Source of the DNA: Monosporascus cannonballus
Taxonomy: Eukaryota; Ascomycota; Sordariomycetes; Xylariales
Direction: 5' to 3'
Length of the DNA stretch: 64,000 bases
NCBI GenBank assembly: GCA_004154925.1
Contig: QJNS01000163.1
Span: forward strand, 62,001 to 126,000
The stretch's first letter is position 1. Each line of letters begins with the position of its first letter. The translations under genes and the position numbers were made by a program. Below are positions 1 through 13,850 of this stretch, in pieces. The notes under the pieces were generated by a model, which was given only the letters and a program-made list of their open reading frames with translations, had not been told where the DNA came from and ran no database searches.

Positions 1-247
1 AAACTAGTGCTATTAAAGTTTAATAACAGGTTAAATCTTTAGCCGCTATATTTACATAAAATATATATAATTATTAATTTTATAAGCTTAAACAATATTG
101 GTTAATAATATAACTTCGTTATTTAAAACGCCTTTAATAGTACGAATTGTAATTAAGATAGTTATTATTCAAATATTTATTATATATCTGTTAACATTTA
201 CCCGTACAACTTATATTTAATAATTAGTTAAACTTTTAGCCGTTATA
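1..247 (+). repeat. 5' LTR remnant of the older chromovirus
   Basis: The segment from about 60 to 247 matches the right half of the LTRs at 837-1194 and 7240-7631: a 'ttaaaacgcc' block, then 'cccgtacaactta', then an end reading 'tagccgttata'. Its left part runs off the window or is broken, and a second LTR-tail-like piece lies at 1-52. It is heavily AT-biased (RIP). I infer that it is the 5' LTR of the element whose gag begins near 360 and resumes at 7637. Confidence 0.6.
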
Positions 248-836
248 CGTTATAAATTTTTGTTCAGTAATATTGTTAAACTCTAAGTAATAATTCAATA
301 TTATTAAAATATTAACCAGTATATAGAAAACATGTATTTAATAACTTTTGAGCCCGGATTTAAAAACTCGAGACAAAAATCCAACAATTTGTTAATTAAA
401 TTAAAGTTATTTTACTTACACAAATTACTTTTATCAAAATAAAATCCAAAAAGCTAGAACTATACAACGAAAAAGATAACTTTCGAATATTTTTAATACA
501 AATGCGCAATTATCTTTAATTGTTTTCTCTTATTAAATTAACGGATCAAATTCTGGCCGTAAAAATATACCTAAAGAAAAGTATTACCGACTAATTCGAT
601 CCCGTTATAAAGAATTATCTGGAAAAAGAAAAATCGAATAATAAGAATTTACTTACGAAATGTTCTTTTTATATATGAACTTCAAAAATAAAATACGCGA
701 TAATTGCGATAATCTGGATAAAAAGTAATTTACAGCCTAATAAATGCTTTAATTACGATATAAAAGATTAACCTTTAAATATTTTATTACTTTTAAAAGC
801 TTTGCGACTAAGATTAAATAAAAAAAGGATAAAATC

Positions 837-1194
837 TATTACGACCAAACTATGTATAGGTCTCGGAAACGGTCGCGCTGCGACCAAAACAGAATCCAAG
901 TAGGTTAAGTTACGTGATAAGCGTTTAGGGAAAATCGATTAAATACAATTAAGTGATTGTTTAGTTAAGCATTGTTAAGCAAAAAAAGAAAAATAAGTAA
1001 GGATATATAAATACGCTTACTTCTATAGTTTAAATAATTTCAGCTAGCAATAAAACATCGTTATTTAAAATATGTTTACTGTTATAAAACGCAAGAAATT
1101 ATTATATATATTACTTAGACTTTTACCATATTTTTATTAATATAAACCTGTGTAACTTAGGTTTAATAATTAGTTAAACCGTTTAGCCATTGTA
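837..1194 (+). repeat. 5' LTR of the complete chromovirus
   Basis: Direct copy of 7240-7631. Both open 'tattacgac' (original TG... mutated), share 'gtataggtctcggaaacgg' and 'ttaaacc...ttagc', and end at matching points. It is preceded by the target duplication AAATC. Confidence 0.8.
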
Positions 1195-1299
1195 TAATAC
1201 AAGGTTTTATTTAATAATATTATTAAAATTTCAGTAATGTTATCGATTTTATATTTACTAATTAATAACTACGTTACGAAGCCTCTATTAATAACACTA

Positions 1300-2290
1300 G
1301 TTTAAACGACGAAAAACTATAATCTCGTTTAATTAAAGAAAAAGTTTTACGACTATTAAACCTTTTAAATAAACGCCTTATTTATCTTAAAAGAGAAAAT
1401 ACCAACCTGATCATTTCGCTTTAAATAGTATATAAAAAGATTAAAGATAAGGGAAACGCTTCGGATATTGAAAAATCTTCTATATTAAGCTAAGGTATTT
1501 AATTAAACTTTATTATCAATTAAAAGGTGCATTAAAACTTTTTAAACCTAAATTATTCTATAATAGTTTAACAAGGCTATAATTATTCTTAACGTAATGT
1601 CGAATATATTTTGAGTATTTTCCTATTCGACTTATTAGATCGATTTGAAAAATAGAATATATAATAGAACGATTTATTTAAAATGTGTTTATTTAATTCG
1701 AACCCGCAATAAGAAAATACGTTATTTTATCTATAAAAAGACAAAATCCGAAAAATACTGTAATTATATAATAATTACGAATAATTCGAATAAGCATTAA
1801 CGAAAACGTTCGAAATAGTAAACGAAAAAACAAAAGCCGAAATATAGATCTAGTAATTGCGATAAAAGGGATTAATATCTATTTACGACGATACCTTAAT
1901 TTAGTTAATTTTCAAGTTAAACTGAGGACAAAAGGTATTAATAGTCAAGTTTTTCGATGGCTTAAAGAAAGAAATCTAAAAAAAAACCTTTTAAGATTAA
2001 TTAGCCTAAGTATTTATCAGATTATATCGTTATAGCAGTTAAGATCGATAATAGATAATATGCCTAGCAAATAAGAAATACTAAAAGCAAGTATAATAAT
2101 AAACTTTAAACTAATATCAATTTTTTCCGACATAATAATATCTTTTACGATATTGTATTAAGGTCTACAGAACGTAGTATTACATATAAGAAAGATTAAC
2201 ATTAAATTAAATGCTTTAATTATGGCAAGATAGAATATAAAGCTTATAAATACCGGAAACTCAAAAAGTTACAATAATTAAATACTCGTA
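1300..2290 (+). pseudogene. gag remnant of the complete chromovirus
   Basis: Degenerate gag-like coding stretch between the 5' LTR and pol. The clearest landmark is at 2212-2253, which reads C-F-N-Y-G-K-I-E-Y-K-A-Y-K-Y. This is a CX2CX4HX4C nucleocapsid zinc knuckle whose second and third cysteines and histidine have become tyrosine, exactly the codon change TGT/CAT to TAT expected of RIP. Many in-frame stops. Non-functional. Confidence 0.7.
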
Positions 2291-2699
2291 CTAAAAGGAC
2301 AGTATAAGAATAATCAAAAGAATAACAATAAGATTATTAATATTATCCAAGTAAGGCCATTACGACAAGAAATTAGACGTAAAATACGAAAGACTCAAAA
2401 ACTAGCCCGGAAAGCGTTAGGAAAATAACAATACGTTTTGAAGGAATAGTTGGAAAAACACTAGAAGTGGACAAAGAACATCTATCTAGAAATTGCAGAT
2501 CGACATAGAAAGATGTACGCTATATACTATACACGACGCGAATATTCTAAATATAATATATATAAAAATTATTTATTAACATATCAAACGTATATTCAAA
2601 AAACATTTAACTTTCCTAAGCAAACGAGAAATAATAAAATAGATCAACGGTAATATCGATATTTTTGAATTATTATCTCCTAAAACAATACTAATAAAA

Positions 2700-5600
2700 G
2701 GATAATTTTGAAAAATTAGCTAAAAAGAAAATAATATCCATTAAAAACCCTTTTTTACTTTTATAATTAATACGATTGCGAATCCGTAAAAGGCTTAATT
2801 TAATATATTATCGAGAAATATTACGATCAGATTATGACGATTTTTCATTTTTAGTTAATATTTATCACAAACTTTAAAGAAAAATAAGTCTTAAAGAAAA
2901 ACTTTCAAGAGTTTATTTAAGAACTTTATTAGAAAAATAATGGGTTATAAAAAACCAATAAAACGTAATATATTATGTAGAAAAATATTTAATTTAATAA
3001 GCCAAAAAGTTCTATATTAATAAAGACAAATTAATGTAATCTAAAAGGCATATATACGTGTAAAAACAATAACGTAATAACTTAATATCTTATTCGAAAA
3101 GAAATTAAAAGAAAAAGATTACCTTTAACAAAATCGCAAAATAATATAACTAAAAGAAATTAAAAAAGTTCCATGAAAAGATTTTAAATGTAACGATAAA
3201 AATGGTTAATAATTTTATTATTTTCAGTATGCGAACCGAAATATATTAATATACTATAATAATGAATTATGGAACATTAGGCGGAAATTATATTATTTTT
3301 AATATTTATAATAAATTTAAATTATTATAGCAATATAAGTTAAAATCTTATACTATTATAAATAATAAAAGTTAACATTTTGCTCACGATAAAGAAAAGA
3401 TTTTAAACGAAATTAATTATTTCGATATTTTTATTTAAGAACGATATTAAACGATTAATTTCGATATCGTTTTTCTAAACAATTACGATATAATCTTAAA
3501 ATTATTATATATATACCATTACGAAATTTTAATTAATAAAAATATTAATTAAGTATGCTTTGTTTTATATTTCTTTAATAAATAAAACAAGATTTATAGT
3601 TTTAACATTTCATCGAAAATAGTAACGAATATAAATATAAAGATATAATATATACCTTATTATATAAAGAAATAAAATATAAAATAAAATAAAAAATTAT
3701 AACGCATCGTTATTATTATGAAATTAAAGTTTATGTAATTAAATAACAATTTAAGATAATAACCTTAAAAATTAAAGGACTTACTTAATATACTACTGTA
3801 ATATTATAAATGTAAATGATTTTTGAAAAAAAAATATAATACAAAGTTACTAAAATATAAGAAATAAAACTGAGAAATAATTTTAAAAAAAGACTTATCT
3901 ATAAAGTTTTATCTTTTTTATAATTTTAGCAAAAACTAATTATACGTAGTTAAAGAATATCTGAAAAATTAATTACAAAAAGCATAAATTCGACCTTCGA
4001 AATTATCCGTAAAATACGTTATATTTTTCGTACTTAACAAAAATAGCAAATTACGATTTATAGTTAATTATCGACAGCTAAACGAAGTTATTGTTAAAAT
4101 TCGAATAATATTATTATTAATTATTAATACAAAAAGACCGTTTTTACAGAACTTAATAGTTCATAATATTGGATTTTAAAAATAAATATAAACTTATTAA
4201 AGTAAAAGAATACGAATAAAAAATAACTTTTAAACCGAAATACGCATTTTTTTTAAATAGTTACTCACGTTAATAGGAGTTACAAACGGATTAATAGTAT
4301 TTTAACGAATAATACAATATATATTAAAATAACCAAATATCTTTATTTTAAATTATGTTAACAATATACTTATTTATTTAAAAAATACAAAAACCATATA
4401 TAAAATACATTTATAAATATTTTAAATCTCATAATACGCTAAAGTATTAATTATCGTAAATGAAAATAAAATTTTAAATAGAAAATAAAATATGAAAAAC
4501 ATATAATTATCCGAAAATATATTAAAATAAATCCAAAAAATCGGTATAATTTCAAATTGGTACACCCTAAATATATTTAAAAGGGTATCAATATATTTTT
4601 TAAATTTGGTCATTATTATTAAATATTTATTTTATTTTATAATAAAAATATTATATTCTTAATACATTTTATCAAAAAAAGGAATTTAATAAATATTATC
4701 TATAAAAAAGCATTTTAGGATATTAGAAATACAATTATTAAGAATTAATATTAGTTATATACGATTTATTACGATTTGTTAAATTAAAAACCGATATGTT
4801 GGACTATATATTAAACGTAATAATTAAATAACGACAGAATTAAAGGGAATTATATTTTATCGTATTCTTTTCGTATAGATTGAAAGGAGTCAATCTTAAT
4901 TATGTTATTTCGGATGAAAGCTTTATTATTATTATTATGGCTTTTTAAAAGTTTAAGTATTTTTTAAATGAAATTTTGATTACGTTAAAGTTTATACGAA
5001 TTAATAAAATCTTGCCCGTTTTATTACAACTAGAAAACTTACGAAATAATAGTTACAATGGGTAAAAAAAAAAATAACGAATTGCAATTTTGTTACTATT
5101 TTTAAAAAGGGCTTAAAAATTAACAAAAAAATACTTTAAACAGATAACCAAATTTCGACACAGGATTTAATTAAAATTAAATATATTATTTTCGATATTA
5201 TCGTAGAAAAATATTTACGTTAATATTCAATTATAATAACGCGGAATATACTATACGGTATATATTGAGAAGTCAAAAATATAACGATAGTTTACTAGGA
5301 AATAGGAGAAAAAATAAGTTACAAATTTTAAAACATTATTAAATAGATTTAATAGGTAATAGATATAAATAGTAATTATATATATATCCAGAAATTTATA
5401 AAACCTTAAAACGATCTTAACGTATTTATTATTTTTTTTACTGTAAAAATAATAGTTTATAAAGTCCGATTATACTATAATATTTATAATAAAGCTAAGG
5501 TATAATAATATAAACTGTATAAAGAATTATAATTATTGCAGGTTTTAAAAAAAACTATAGAACTCGATTACGATAAATTTTATTACCAAACTTTCTTTAT

Positions 5601-6620
5601 TAAAAGATATAGCGATAAAAGTATATTACGATAATGTTTTCATTATCGCCGAACGATATCAAGGAAAATTTATTTTCTGCCTTATTACAAAAACATTAAC
5701 ATTGAACAAATGGCCTATATTTTTTAAACGTATTTATAGCATATACGGATTATTACAAGAAATTATTTTCAATACAAGAATTACGTTCATTTTAAAGTTT
5801 TAGTAAAAGTTTATATTATATATTTATTTAAGTTGCAAATTGGGAAATATCTTTAAATCCTAAATAAATAATTTAATAAAAGGACTAAATTAAATATTAT
5901 ATATATTATCACAATATTATATTAATTACGAATAAAGCAATTAAATTAAAAAGTTATTTGGCACTTAATTGGCGTATAATTATTACGAAGGTATTAAACC
6001 GAATTCAATAAATGAAAATTTTGATTCTATAATTAATATTTATAAATATATGTATAAGGAATTTATTAACGTTCACATAATATTTAGATTAAAATACTTT
6101 AAATCATTAGATGAAGAAATGAATATAAAATTAAAATTCGTACGTAAATAAATAAATAAATATTATAATACAAAAGATTAAAAGGACCAATGTTTCAAAT
6201 AAAAAAATAGTTGAATTTGTTAAAAAATATTCAAATAAAAAATTTGAGAAACAAACTCGATTTTAAGTATATCGGTATATATAAAATTATTAAGAAAGTC
6301 TTAAAAAATTAATTACTAATTAAAATATTTACTTGAAGCCAAATTCTATATAAATTTCTATATGTTTTTATTTAAACTAATAACAGATATTATTAAAATA
6401 TATACGAGATAAAATAATGTAAACGTAAAAGATAAAGCTATATAAAAATAAAGAAATTTGTTGATATAAAAAAGGAAAATAGATTTACCATATATCTAAT
6501 TAAGTGAAAAGATTATCCGAATTTCAAGAATATCTAGAAACTCGAAAAATATCTTATATTTAACGTTTATTTCGAAACTTTCATTAATAACGACGAGATT
6601 ATCGAAAATACTAACATTCT
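2700..6620 (+). pseudogene. pol remnant: reverse transcriptase, integrase and chromodomain
   Basis: Reading through stops, about 3990-4330 gives a gypsy reverse-transcriptase block (LRF-V-NYRQLNE type motif near 4050-4083, followed by the region that normally reads LDLR-AY and PFGLTNAP). About 5755-5950 fits the integrase core (EII-(S)D-R-G--FTS-FW type). About 6490-6605 reads YLIKW-KDYPNF-NIW-LEKYL, a chromodomain as carried at the integrase C-terminus of chromoviruses. Stops lie mostly at former CAA/CAG/TGG codons. The domain assignments are by eye and approximate in position. Confidence 0.7.
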
Positions 6621-7239
6621 AATTTACGGTTTTTAGGATGGCTGTAAAAAAAACAGTTAATCGAATTGTAAAAAAAAGCAAACGCGGCGATAAAGGCTCT
6701 GACAGAGGCTAGTTTTTGTCGTTTTTGTTTTTCTAGTTTTTCTTTCACAAAAAATGCAGTTTTCGCTATATTATTTTGATATTTTGAAACGAAAAAAAGC
6801 CTTTTATTTACGAAAACGAATTAAACACGTAATAGCCTTACTTATTTATCACTAATAACGTTTTTAAAATTTAAGATAACGTTTTTCAGTAAACGCTTTT
6901 TTACGTTTTAATTATTGGTTTTCGGTACGAATATTCTTTTAATAAAAATAACGGAATTATTGGTTTATAACAAGGATAATTTCGTGTTATATAAGCTTTA
7001 TATTTGGAAATATTTTTTATTATTTCGTATTTTTAACTTTTTAAAAAATGTAAAAAGTACGGCATAATTTCGGAATTATATTCGCTAAAAATAAAAAAAG
7101 CAGATATTGATAACGAATAGTAAAAGACGGAATTTAAAGATGAAATTTAATAACGCGACTAAATATTTTAAAATAAAAAATACTTACTTGAAGAAAGAAA
7201 AATGGATTTAGGACAAAATCTTAAAAAAAGAGACAATTA

Positions 7240-7631
7240 TATTACGACTCAACCAAGTATAGGTCTCGGAAACGGTTGCGTTACGACTAGAACCGAACCC
7301 AAATAGGTCGAGTTATATAATAAACGTTTAGAAAAAATCGATTAAGCATAATTAAATAAGTACTTAGCTAAATGTAATTAAATACATTATTTAATTAAGC
7401 ATTATTAAGCGGAAACGAATAAAATACCTAAGGATAATAATATATTGATACGGTTATTTTCATAATTTAAATAATTTCAGTTTGCAATAAAATATCGTCA
7501 CTTAAAACGCCTTTGATATTACGAAACGTAACAAGTTACTGCATCTATTATTTAGATTCCTACGATACTTCTGCTAATATAAACCCGTACAACTTAGGTT
7601 TAATAGTTGGTTAAACCGCTTAGCTGTCACA
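7240..7631 (+). repeat. 3' LTR of the complete chromovirus
   Basis: Ends 'tagctgtcaca' and is followed immediately by AAATC, the duplication of the bases before 837. It keeps more GC than the 5' copy, so it shows the original LTR ends better. Preceded by an A-rich purine tract (about 7222-7236). Confidence 0.8.
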
Positions 7632-9104
7632 AAATCAATATCTTTAACGATATATTTTATAGAGAAATAAAAAATTACGTAAAAAACGAAATTGCTTAGA
7701 TCAAAAATTTATTACTGCAGATAAATATATTAGAAATGAAATTATAATTGACAATTAAGAATTTGAAAAACGATAAAAAAACAATATATCTTACGATGAG
7801 ATTATATTAAATTCAACCAAAAGAAATACGATTTTTACCTTTTATTACACAACGCTAAAACCTTGGGAATTTGAAACAGTTTAACGTAAAAATAAAGCCT
7901 CAATTAAATATTATAATTATGACAAAATATGATATTATTGAAATACTTATAAAAGATTTTAACGATAGGGCAATTAAACGTCTATTTTATATAAACGACT
8001 AATTAGATTTAATAAAAAGTTATTCGACAAAAATAAAGAAATATTAACGTATTTCGAAGTTAATACGAATAAGGACTATTCCGATAAAAAGTTCGACGTA
8101 ACTTGTAAAAGACTAAAAGTTTAGCTTGAAAAACGTTGAAAAAGATAATAAAACGCTGTAAAAACCAGTTTAAAAATAACAAGAATAAATAAAGACTTTT
8201 CTTTTAGAAAGTTAAATTAATACGATAAAATATACGTTGTATATTATAGACGGAAAGGGTATTTTATGTATAACGAATAGAAAAGTGTTATTTATTAACG
8301 CATTATATATATATATATATAGCTTTTTTGATTAAATTGGAAAAAAGAAGATAAATAAACCATAATACTAATATATTCGAATTATTACTAATTAAAACGA
8401 TATCGATAAAGGAATAACTTCATTAAATTAATTAAAATATAGTATTGCTAAAAAGAACTCCTTTTACTTTTATAACGGGTAGAATTCTTATTTTATGAAA
8501 AAGACAATTTAATATATAATAGAAGAATATTACTAAAAGATGATTACGAATTTACATTTTTAATTAGCGCTTATTATAAATCTCGACAAAAGGTATTATA
8601 ATAGAAATTCATATTTTTGATCGAAAAATATAAAAAGAAACTAACGATACGATATAACAAGATGTTATATAATAAAAGAATTATAATAAAGAATTAAAAA
8701 TACTTAACACAAGTCGAAAGGTAAATAGGTCGATAAAAACGACAAATATAATAATTTAACACGTGATATACGGAAAGCCAAGTATAATTTAGCAAATTAT
8801 AAAAGAATTTAAAAAAAGAATTACTAATAAAAACCCGTAAAATAACAAAACCTAGAGAAATAAAAAGAAATTTCTAAAAGAAATCTGCAAACGCAACGAT
8901 AAAAATCGATAATAATCTCATCAATTGAAATATATAAATAGAAATATATTAATATATTATTATGATAAATTACGAAATTTTAAATTAAATTTATTATGTA
9001 TTAAATATTACTAATAAATTATAATTCTTCAAAAAATAAAAATTAAAACCTTATATAATTATCAATGTCCAAAATTAAAATTTCGCTAATTATAAAAAAC
9101 ATTA

Positions 9105-9312
9105 ATGTGAGAATACAGCCCCTATAAGGATGAGGCTAGTAGCCGACCAGGCACCGATCAGCCACCGACCCACTTACTAATATAAAACTACCATCTGGCA
9201 GCTAGTGGGAAACGCTAAATAGAAGTAACCTAATATACTCACTTTTTGGAATACGCTTTGTGACTGGTCGGAGATCACCTCATCTAGCTCACAGCTGTCC
9301 ATTATCTTACAA
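9105..9312 (+). mobile_element. Harbinger-like MITE, copy A
   Basis: A 208-bp non-autonomous DNA transposon. One end is ATGTGAGAATACAG and the other, read inverted, is TTGTAAGATAATGGACAG. It is flanked by TTA on both sides (9102-9104, 9313-9315), the 3-bp TWA-type target duplication of PIF/Harbinger elements. The interior keeps normal GC and palindromic 'ccgaccag'/'accgatcagccaccgac' motifs, in strong contrast with the surrounding RIP-degraded gypsy element, so it is probably a later arrival or RIP-resistant because of its length. No coding capacity. Confidence 0.85.
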
Positions 9313-12300
9313 TTAAATGCAAAAATAGTTATTTTAAGATTTATATTTAAGAAAAATATTACAAAATTAAGTTTAATAAGTTTTAATTTAAAAACTACGA
9401 TATAAGTTTAAAATTACGATAAATATATAAATATAAAGTTTTAATTAATAAAAAATTAACGAAGGAAATTTCGTTTTATATTTTATTAACAAATAAATAT
9501 TTTTAAAAAAAGAAATCTTAATATTTGATTAAAAATAGCGATATATACAGATATAAGAACATAAAAAATATATTATTACTTAAAAAGAATAAATTATAAC
9601 GAAATTAGGTACCAAAATAATGGGACGTATAATTATTATTATTAAAATAAAATTTAAGTATATTTAATAACGATTTATAATAACAGAGTAGAAAAAGAGG
9701 GAATTTAATTAATATATTATTATAATACTATTAATATAACTAACTTTAAAAAGGTTTAATACAAAATTACTAGAAAATAACCAATAATGTTATAAAATAA
9801 TTATTACAGAATGTTTATTTACAAAATTCTGCCTGATTTATACTTTTAACGAAAATAAGTTATTCGTTTTAAAGAAAATAGTTAGAAAAATGATTATAAA
9901 AACTAAATTAAATTTTCGAAATTATTTTAGAGTAGCTTATATTTTGATACTTAACAAGAGCAAATTAAGATTTATAAATAATTACGGAAAGTAAAATAAT
10001 ATAATTATTAAAAATCTAATATTATTATCTTTAATTAAGAAATTCAATAACCGATTTTATAAAACATAATAATCTATATTATTTAACGACAAAAATAAAT
10101 ATAATTTTATTAAAACTTTTAAAAAATAAAAAGACGAAATAGAATTTATAAACGTATTAATAACTATGTAACAAATAATAAAATATATGTTGTTGAACTA
10201 TTTCTAGATTTTTAAAATGTATTATTTCAGCCATATCTTTATTTATTTACAAATGAAAAATATATATATAAATATATTTATAAGGTTTCTAAGGTTGATA
10301 AAACAACAAATTATTTATCAACGTAAATAAAAGTTAACTATGTAAAAATATAAAATACCTAAAATATATTATCACTTTGAGATATATCATAATAACTATT
10401 TCTCATATTTACTAATTATTATATAAGGTCTATCGAAAACTTTAGCAAAATTATTATATCCTTAATAAATTTTGTTAAAAAGTAAAAACTTTAAATAAAC
10501 GCTATAAATAGTAAAAATATTTTAAGAAATTAAAAATTTAATTATGAATAAATTAATATTAATTAAATGTAATGTAATACACCTCATCGAATTAAAAATC
10601 GATACTTCGAATTATACGTTAAACTTAGTAATCGGATAACGAAATAATGAAGATAAATTACATTTTATTCCACTTTTCGTATACAAGTGAAAAGAAACTG
10701 AATTTAATTATATTATTTCAAATACAACGTTTATGGCGATTATTACAACTTTTTTCAGATTTAAACATTTTTCTAAAAGAATATTTTATTAATTTAAAAT
10801 TTATATAAATTATCAAAAGTTTATCCGCTTTATTTCGCCCAAAACCCCTACGAGATAGTACTTACTATATGCGAAAAAATAGCGAATTTCGATTTCGTTA
10901 TTATTTATACGAAACGCTGAGAAAACGAAAAAAACAAATACCTTATAAAAACCGTTAAATCTCGAAATACATTACATAAAATTACTTATATTATTTCCCA
11001 TATTATTTCCCAAAAAATATATATACTTATGCCGGGTTATACTACTATGGGTTAAATCATATAAAATATATCAAAAACTTAAGAGATATAATATAAATAA
11101 ATAAAAACACAAGATATTAAATAAATTGATAATTACGAAAAATACTAAATATATTTAATAGAATATAAATATAAATATGAATTGTATCAATATTTAAAAA
11201 TTTAAAGATTTTATAATACAATTAATAATAGAAATAAATATAACAATAATATAACCTTTATATTAAAGCTAGATTTGACGATAAAAGCCTTATAAAAAAG
11301 TATCATTATTACTAGATTTAAAAAAACTATAAAGCTTAATTATTATAAAATCTATTACTAAATTTCGTTAATTTAACGATTTACCAATAAAACTAAATAA
11401 CGACAATATTATTATAACTATTAATAAATGAAGTATTTTTTTCATTTTTTGGCTTGTTATAACGATATAAATATCAAATAAACAAGGTATATCTTTCTTA
11501 AAACTATATTTAACATTTTCGGATTACTGTATAAATATAATTTTAATAAAAGAATTACATTTAATTTAAAGTTTTAAAACAGCGTAATAGTATAAATTAA
11601 ATTATACGTGATATAGTATATTCAGAGGACAAATAAATATATACACAAAACGCTTAAATCCTACATTGAAAACTTATTTACGGTAATATATTAATTACGC
11701 GTAGAATTAATAAATTAAAAAGCTATCTTTCCTTAGATTAATATATAATATTAAGTATTACAAAAATGTTAACGTAACTTTAACGAACGTAAATTTTGGT
11801 TTTATATCTAATATTTATAAAACCTTATATAATCACCCAATTAATATTAAAATAGTATTTATTGTAAAGTAACTTAAATAGTTATATTAAAATGTAAAAT
11901 ATAAAATTAAAATTCGTATGTAGTTAAATAAACATTTAAAATAATTAAAAAAGGTTAAAAATATTAAGTTGTACAACAGAGAAAAATAATTCCTGGTTAT
12001 AAACATATTTAATTAAAAAACCAGCAAAAAATTCGGTTTCAAATAAATTACTTTATATAAATTAACTAGAAAAATTTCAACAATAATATTAATTGAAATT
12101 CTTATTAAAAATTCGACTTTATTTTAGTTTTTACCTTTTCTTGCTTAAGTTAATAACGAATATTATTAAGGTCTATACAAAACGGAACAATGTAAAAAAC
12201 GAAATAATATACGAAAAAGATTTTTTAATATTCTAAAAAATGATTTATTTAAAATCTAATTAAATGAAAAATAACATTCAAATTTCCGAAATATTTAAAA

Positions 12301-12984
12301 ACGTATAAAAAATGTTATAAATATCTAACATTTGTTAAAACACCTTTATTAATAATCTTTAAGTTACTAATAATGTTTTTCTAATTAAAGTTTTTAGAAA
12401 CGAATTAGTCGAAAAAATTAACAAGTAATGCGGCTGTAGTAATTTCTATTTTTACCTATTTCTATTTATTTAAATTGTCTTTTAACTAAATCTCGTAATT
12501 AATAATTTTAGCTGTTTTTTTCGTAAATTCTTTTTAACGTTGTAAACGAAAAAAACGGTCGATGATTTTATCGATAACGCGTTATTTGCGTACTAAATCT
12601 TTTTTTATTTTCTATTAAAGCTGTAAAAGGGTTTTTTTTTAAATAACAGTTTTTTTACGGTTTAAATAATTCTTTTTTAATACAATGTAAAAGATTAATC
12701 GAAGTACTAAAATCATCGTAATAGCACGGTTATTAATATATTTATTATAATTCTAAACTTTTTTTAATTATTAAATATTTAATATCTTTTTCGAAATACG
12801 ATATATACGGCAGTATTTCAAAACCAAATTTAATAATATAGGCAGTTAAAGATTTTAAGTTTTTTTATTTTAAAACGATTCCGGAATTTGCGATTAATAA
12901 TAAGATAGATTATAGTAAAAATTAGGGCTTACTAGAAATAAATCTTTGAGAGCAAAATTCTTAAAACAAAAGATCATATTGCGA

Positions 12985-13300
12985 TATAAGCCGAAACTAA
13001 CCGCAAAAAAGAATCGAATCCAAATAACTCCAAATAAAACTAATTGTATTTAATTAAAGTAAATTTATATTAATTTTAAAAATTAATAGAAATTCAGTGA
13101 ATTTACGAAAGATATATACGATTGTCTAAACTTATAATTTACACAATATTAACTTATAATACAATTTCACTACCAAAACCGCTCTTAGTATTACAAAAGG
13201 TAATTATATCTATTATATTGCTCAGATTCTTAGGATATATCTACTAGTATAAACTTGAATAACTTAGGTCTGATAGTTAATTAAATCTCTAGCTGTTATA
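12985..13300 (+). repeat. 3' LTR of the older chromovirus
   Basis: Diverged copy of the 837/7240 LTRs: 'atcgaatccaaataa', then 'ataaacttgaataacttagg', then an end 'tagctgttata'. The left boundary is uncertain because of degradation. Confidence 0.6.
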
Positions 13301-13514
13301 TAAAGAGTTTAACCAACTAATAAATCTTAGCCGTGTGGATTTTATATTAGTAAAAATATCGTAACAGTTTAAATAATAAAATAACTTAACTACGTTTCGT
13401 AATATCTGGTATATTTTAAATGATGAGATTATATTACACTCTAATTCGATCTAAAATATAGGTTTAATAAATATTTATATTAATATCGGCTTATTAAGCT
13501 ACTTTTAATAAGTT

Positions 13515-13670
13515 AATTGTAACGGTTTAAAGGTTAATTAATTATTAAACCTAAGTTATACGAGTTTATATTAATAGAATTATTCTGGTATTTTCAGTAA
13601 GAAAATAACTTAGTTATGTTTCGCAATACGAAAAATAATTTAAATAACGAAGTTATCTTATAAACCCATA
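13515..13670 (-). repeat. Inverted chromovirus LTR fragment
   Basis: Reverse complement of the LTR tail: 'ggtttaaaggttaatt', 'attaaacctaagttata', 'gagtttatattaatag'. It indicates another, oppositely oriented insertion of the same family next to 13300, otherwise lost. Confidence 0.6.
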
Positions 13671-13704
13671 TTATCTAAATATAAATCCAATTAATATAGC
13701 TCGC

Positions 13705-13850
13705 GTATACATGTTCGACGGCTTTTTTACCACCGGCCTTAATTTAAGTTGTAATACGATCTTCTTTTTCTTAAAATATTTACCTTTAAAGATTTTTTTT
13801 AGTAAATTTCAACTTTATTATAACAAATTACCTCGTTAACTATAAATTTA
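13705..13850. repeat. Fragment shared with 24130-24420 (possible LTR of a third family)
   Basis: Contains 'accggccttaatttaagt' and 'tgtaatacgat' followed by a T-rich tract, matching 24160-24180 and 24335-24420. Both copies are degraded. It could be LTR ends of an element spanning or nested in this block, but I cannot trace a body between them. Confidence 0.4.

Larger units (their letters stand above)
837..7631 (+). mobile_element. Complete Ty3/gypsy chromovirus, RIP-inactivated, with target duplication
   Basis: A 6.8-kb element bounded by two direct LTRs (837-1194 and 7240-7631) and flanked by the same five bases, AAATC (832-836 and 7632-7636), so this is one intact insertion event. Order inside: gag, CCHC knuckle, reverse transcriptase, integrase, chromodomain, A-rich polypurine-like stretch just before 7240. 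This is the standard chromovirus (chromodomain-carrying gypsy) order. It is dead through dense C-to-T change. It sits in the gag region of an older relative. Confidence 0.85.
248..13300 (+). mobile_element. Older Ty3/gypsy chromovirus, RIP-degraded, split by a younger copy
   Basis: Relic of a gag-pol LTR retrotransposon in three pieces: 248-836 (5' leader and first half of gag), an interruption by the younger element at 837-7631, then 7637-13300. Gag resumes after the insertion with a degraded CCHC zinc knuckle near 7908. A degraded reverse transcriptase is readable at about 9890-10240, and a chromodomain-like stretch (LIKWK...) at about 12250-12315. The 3' LTR is about 12985-13300. A Harbinger-like MITE (9105-9312) is also inserted. 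Every frame is full of TAA/TAG stops produced by C-to-T changes, so nothing is translatable. That both halves belong to one element is inferred from the target duplication AAATC flanking the insert and from the gag order. Confidence 0.7.

Noticed and set aside
5969..6151. 60-codon open frame in the chromovirus
   Set aside because: A chance opening within the degraded integrase region, not a separate gene.
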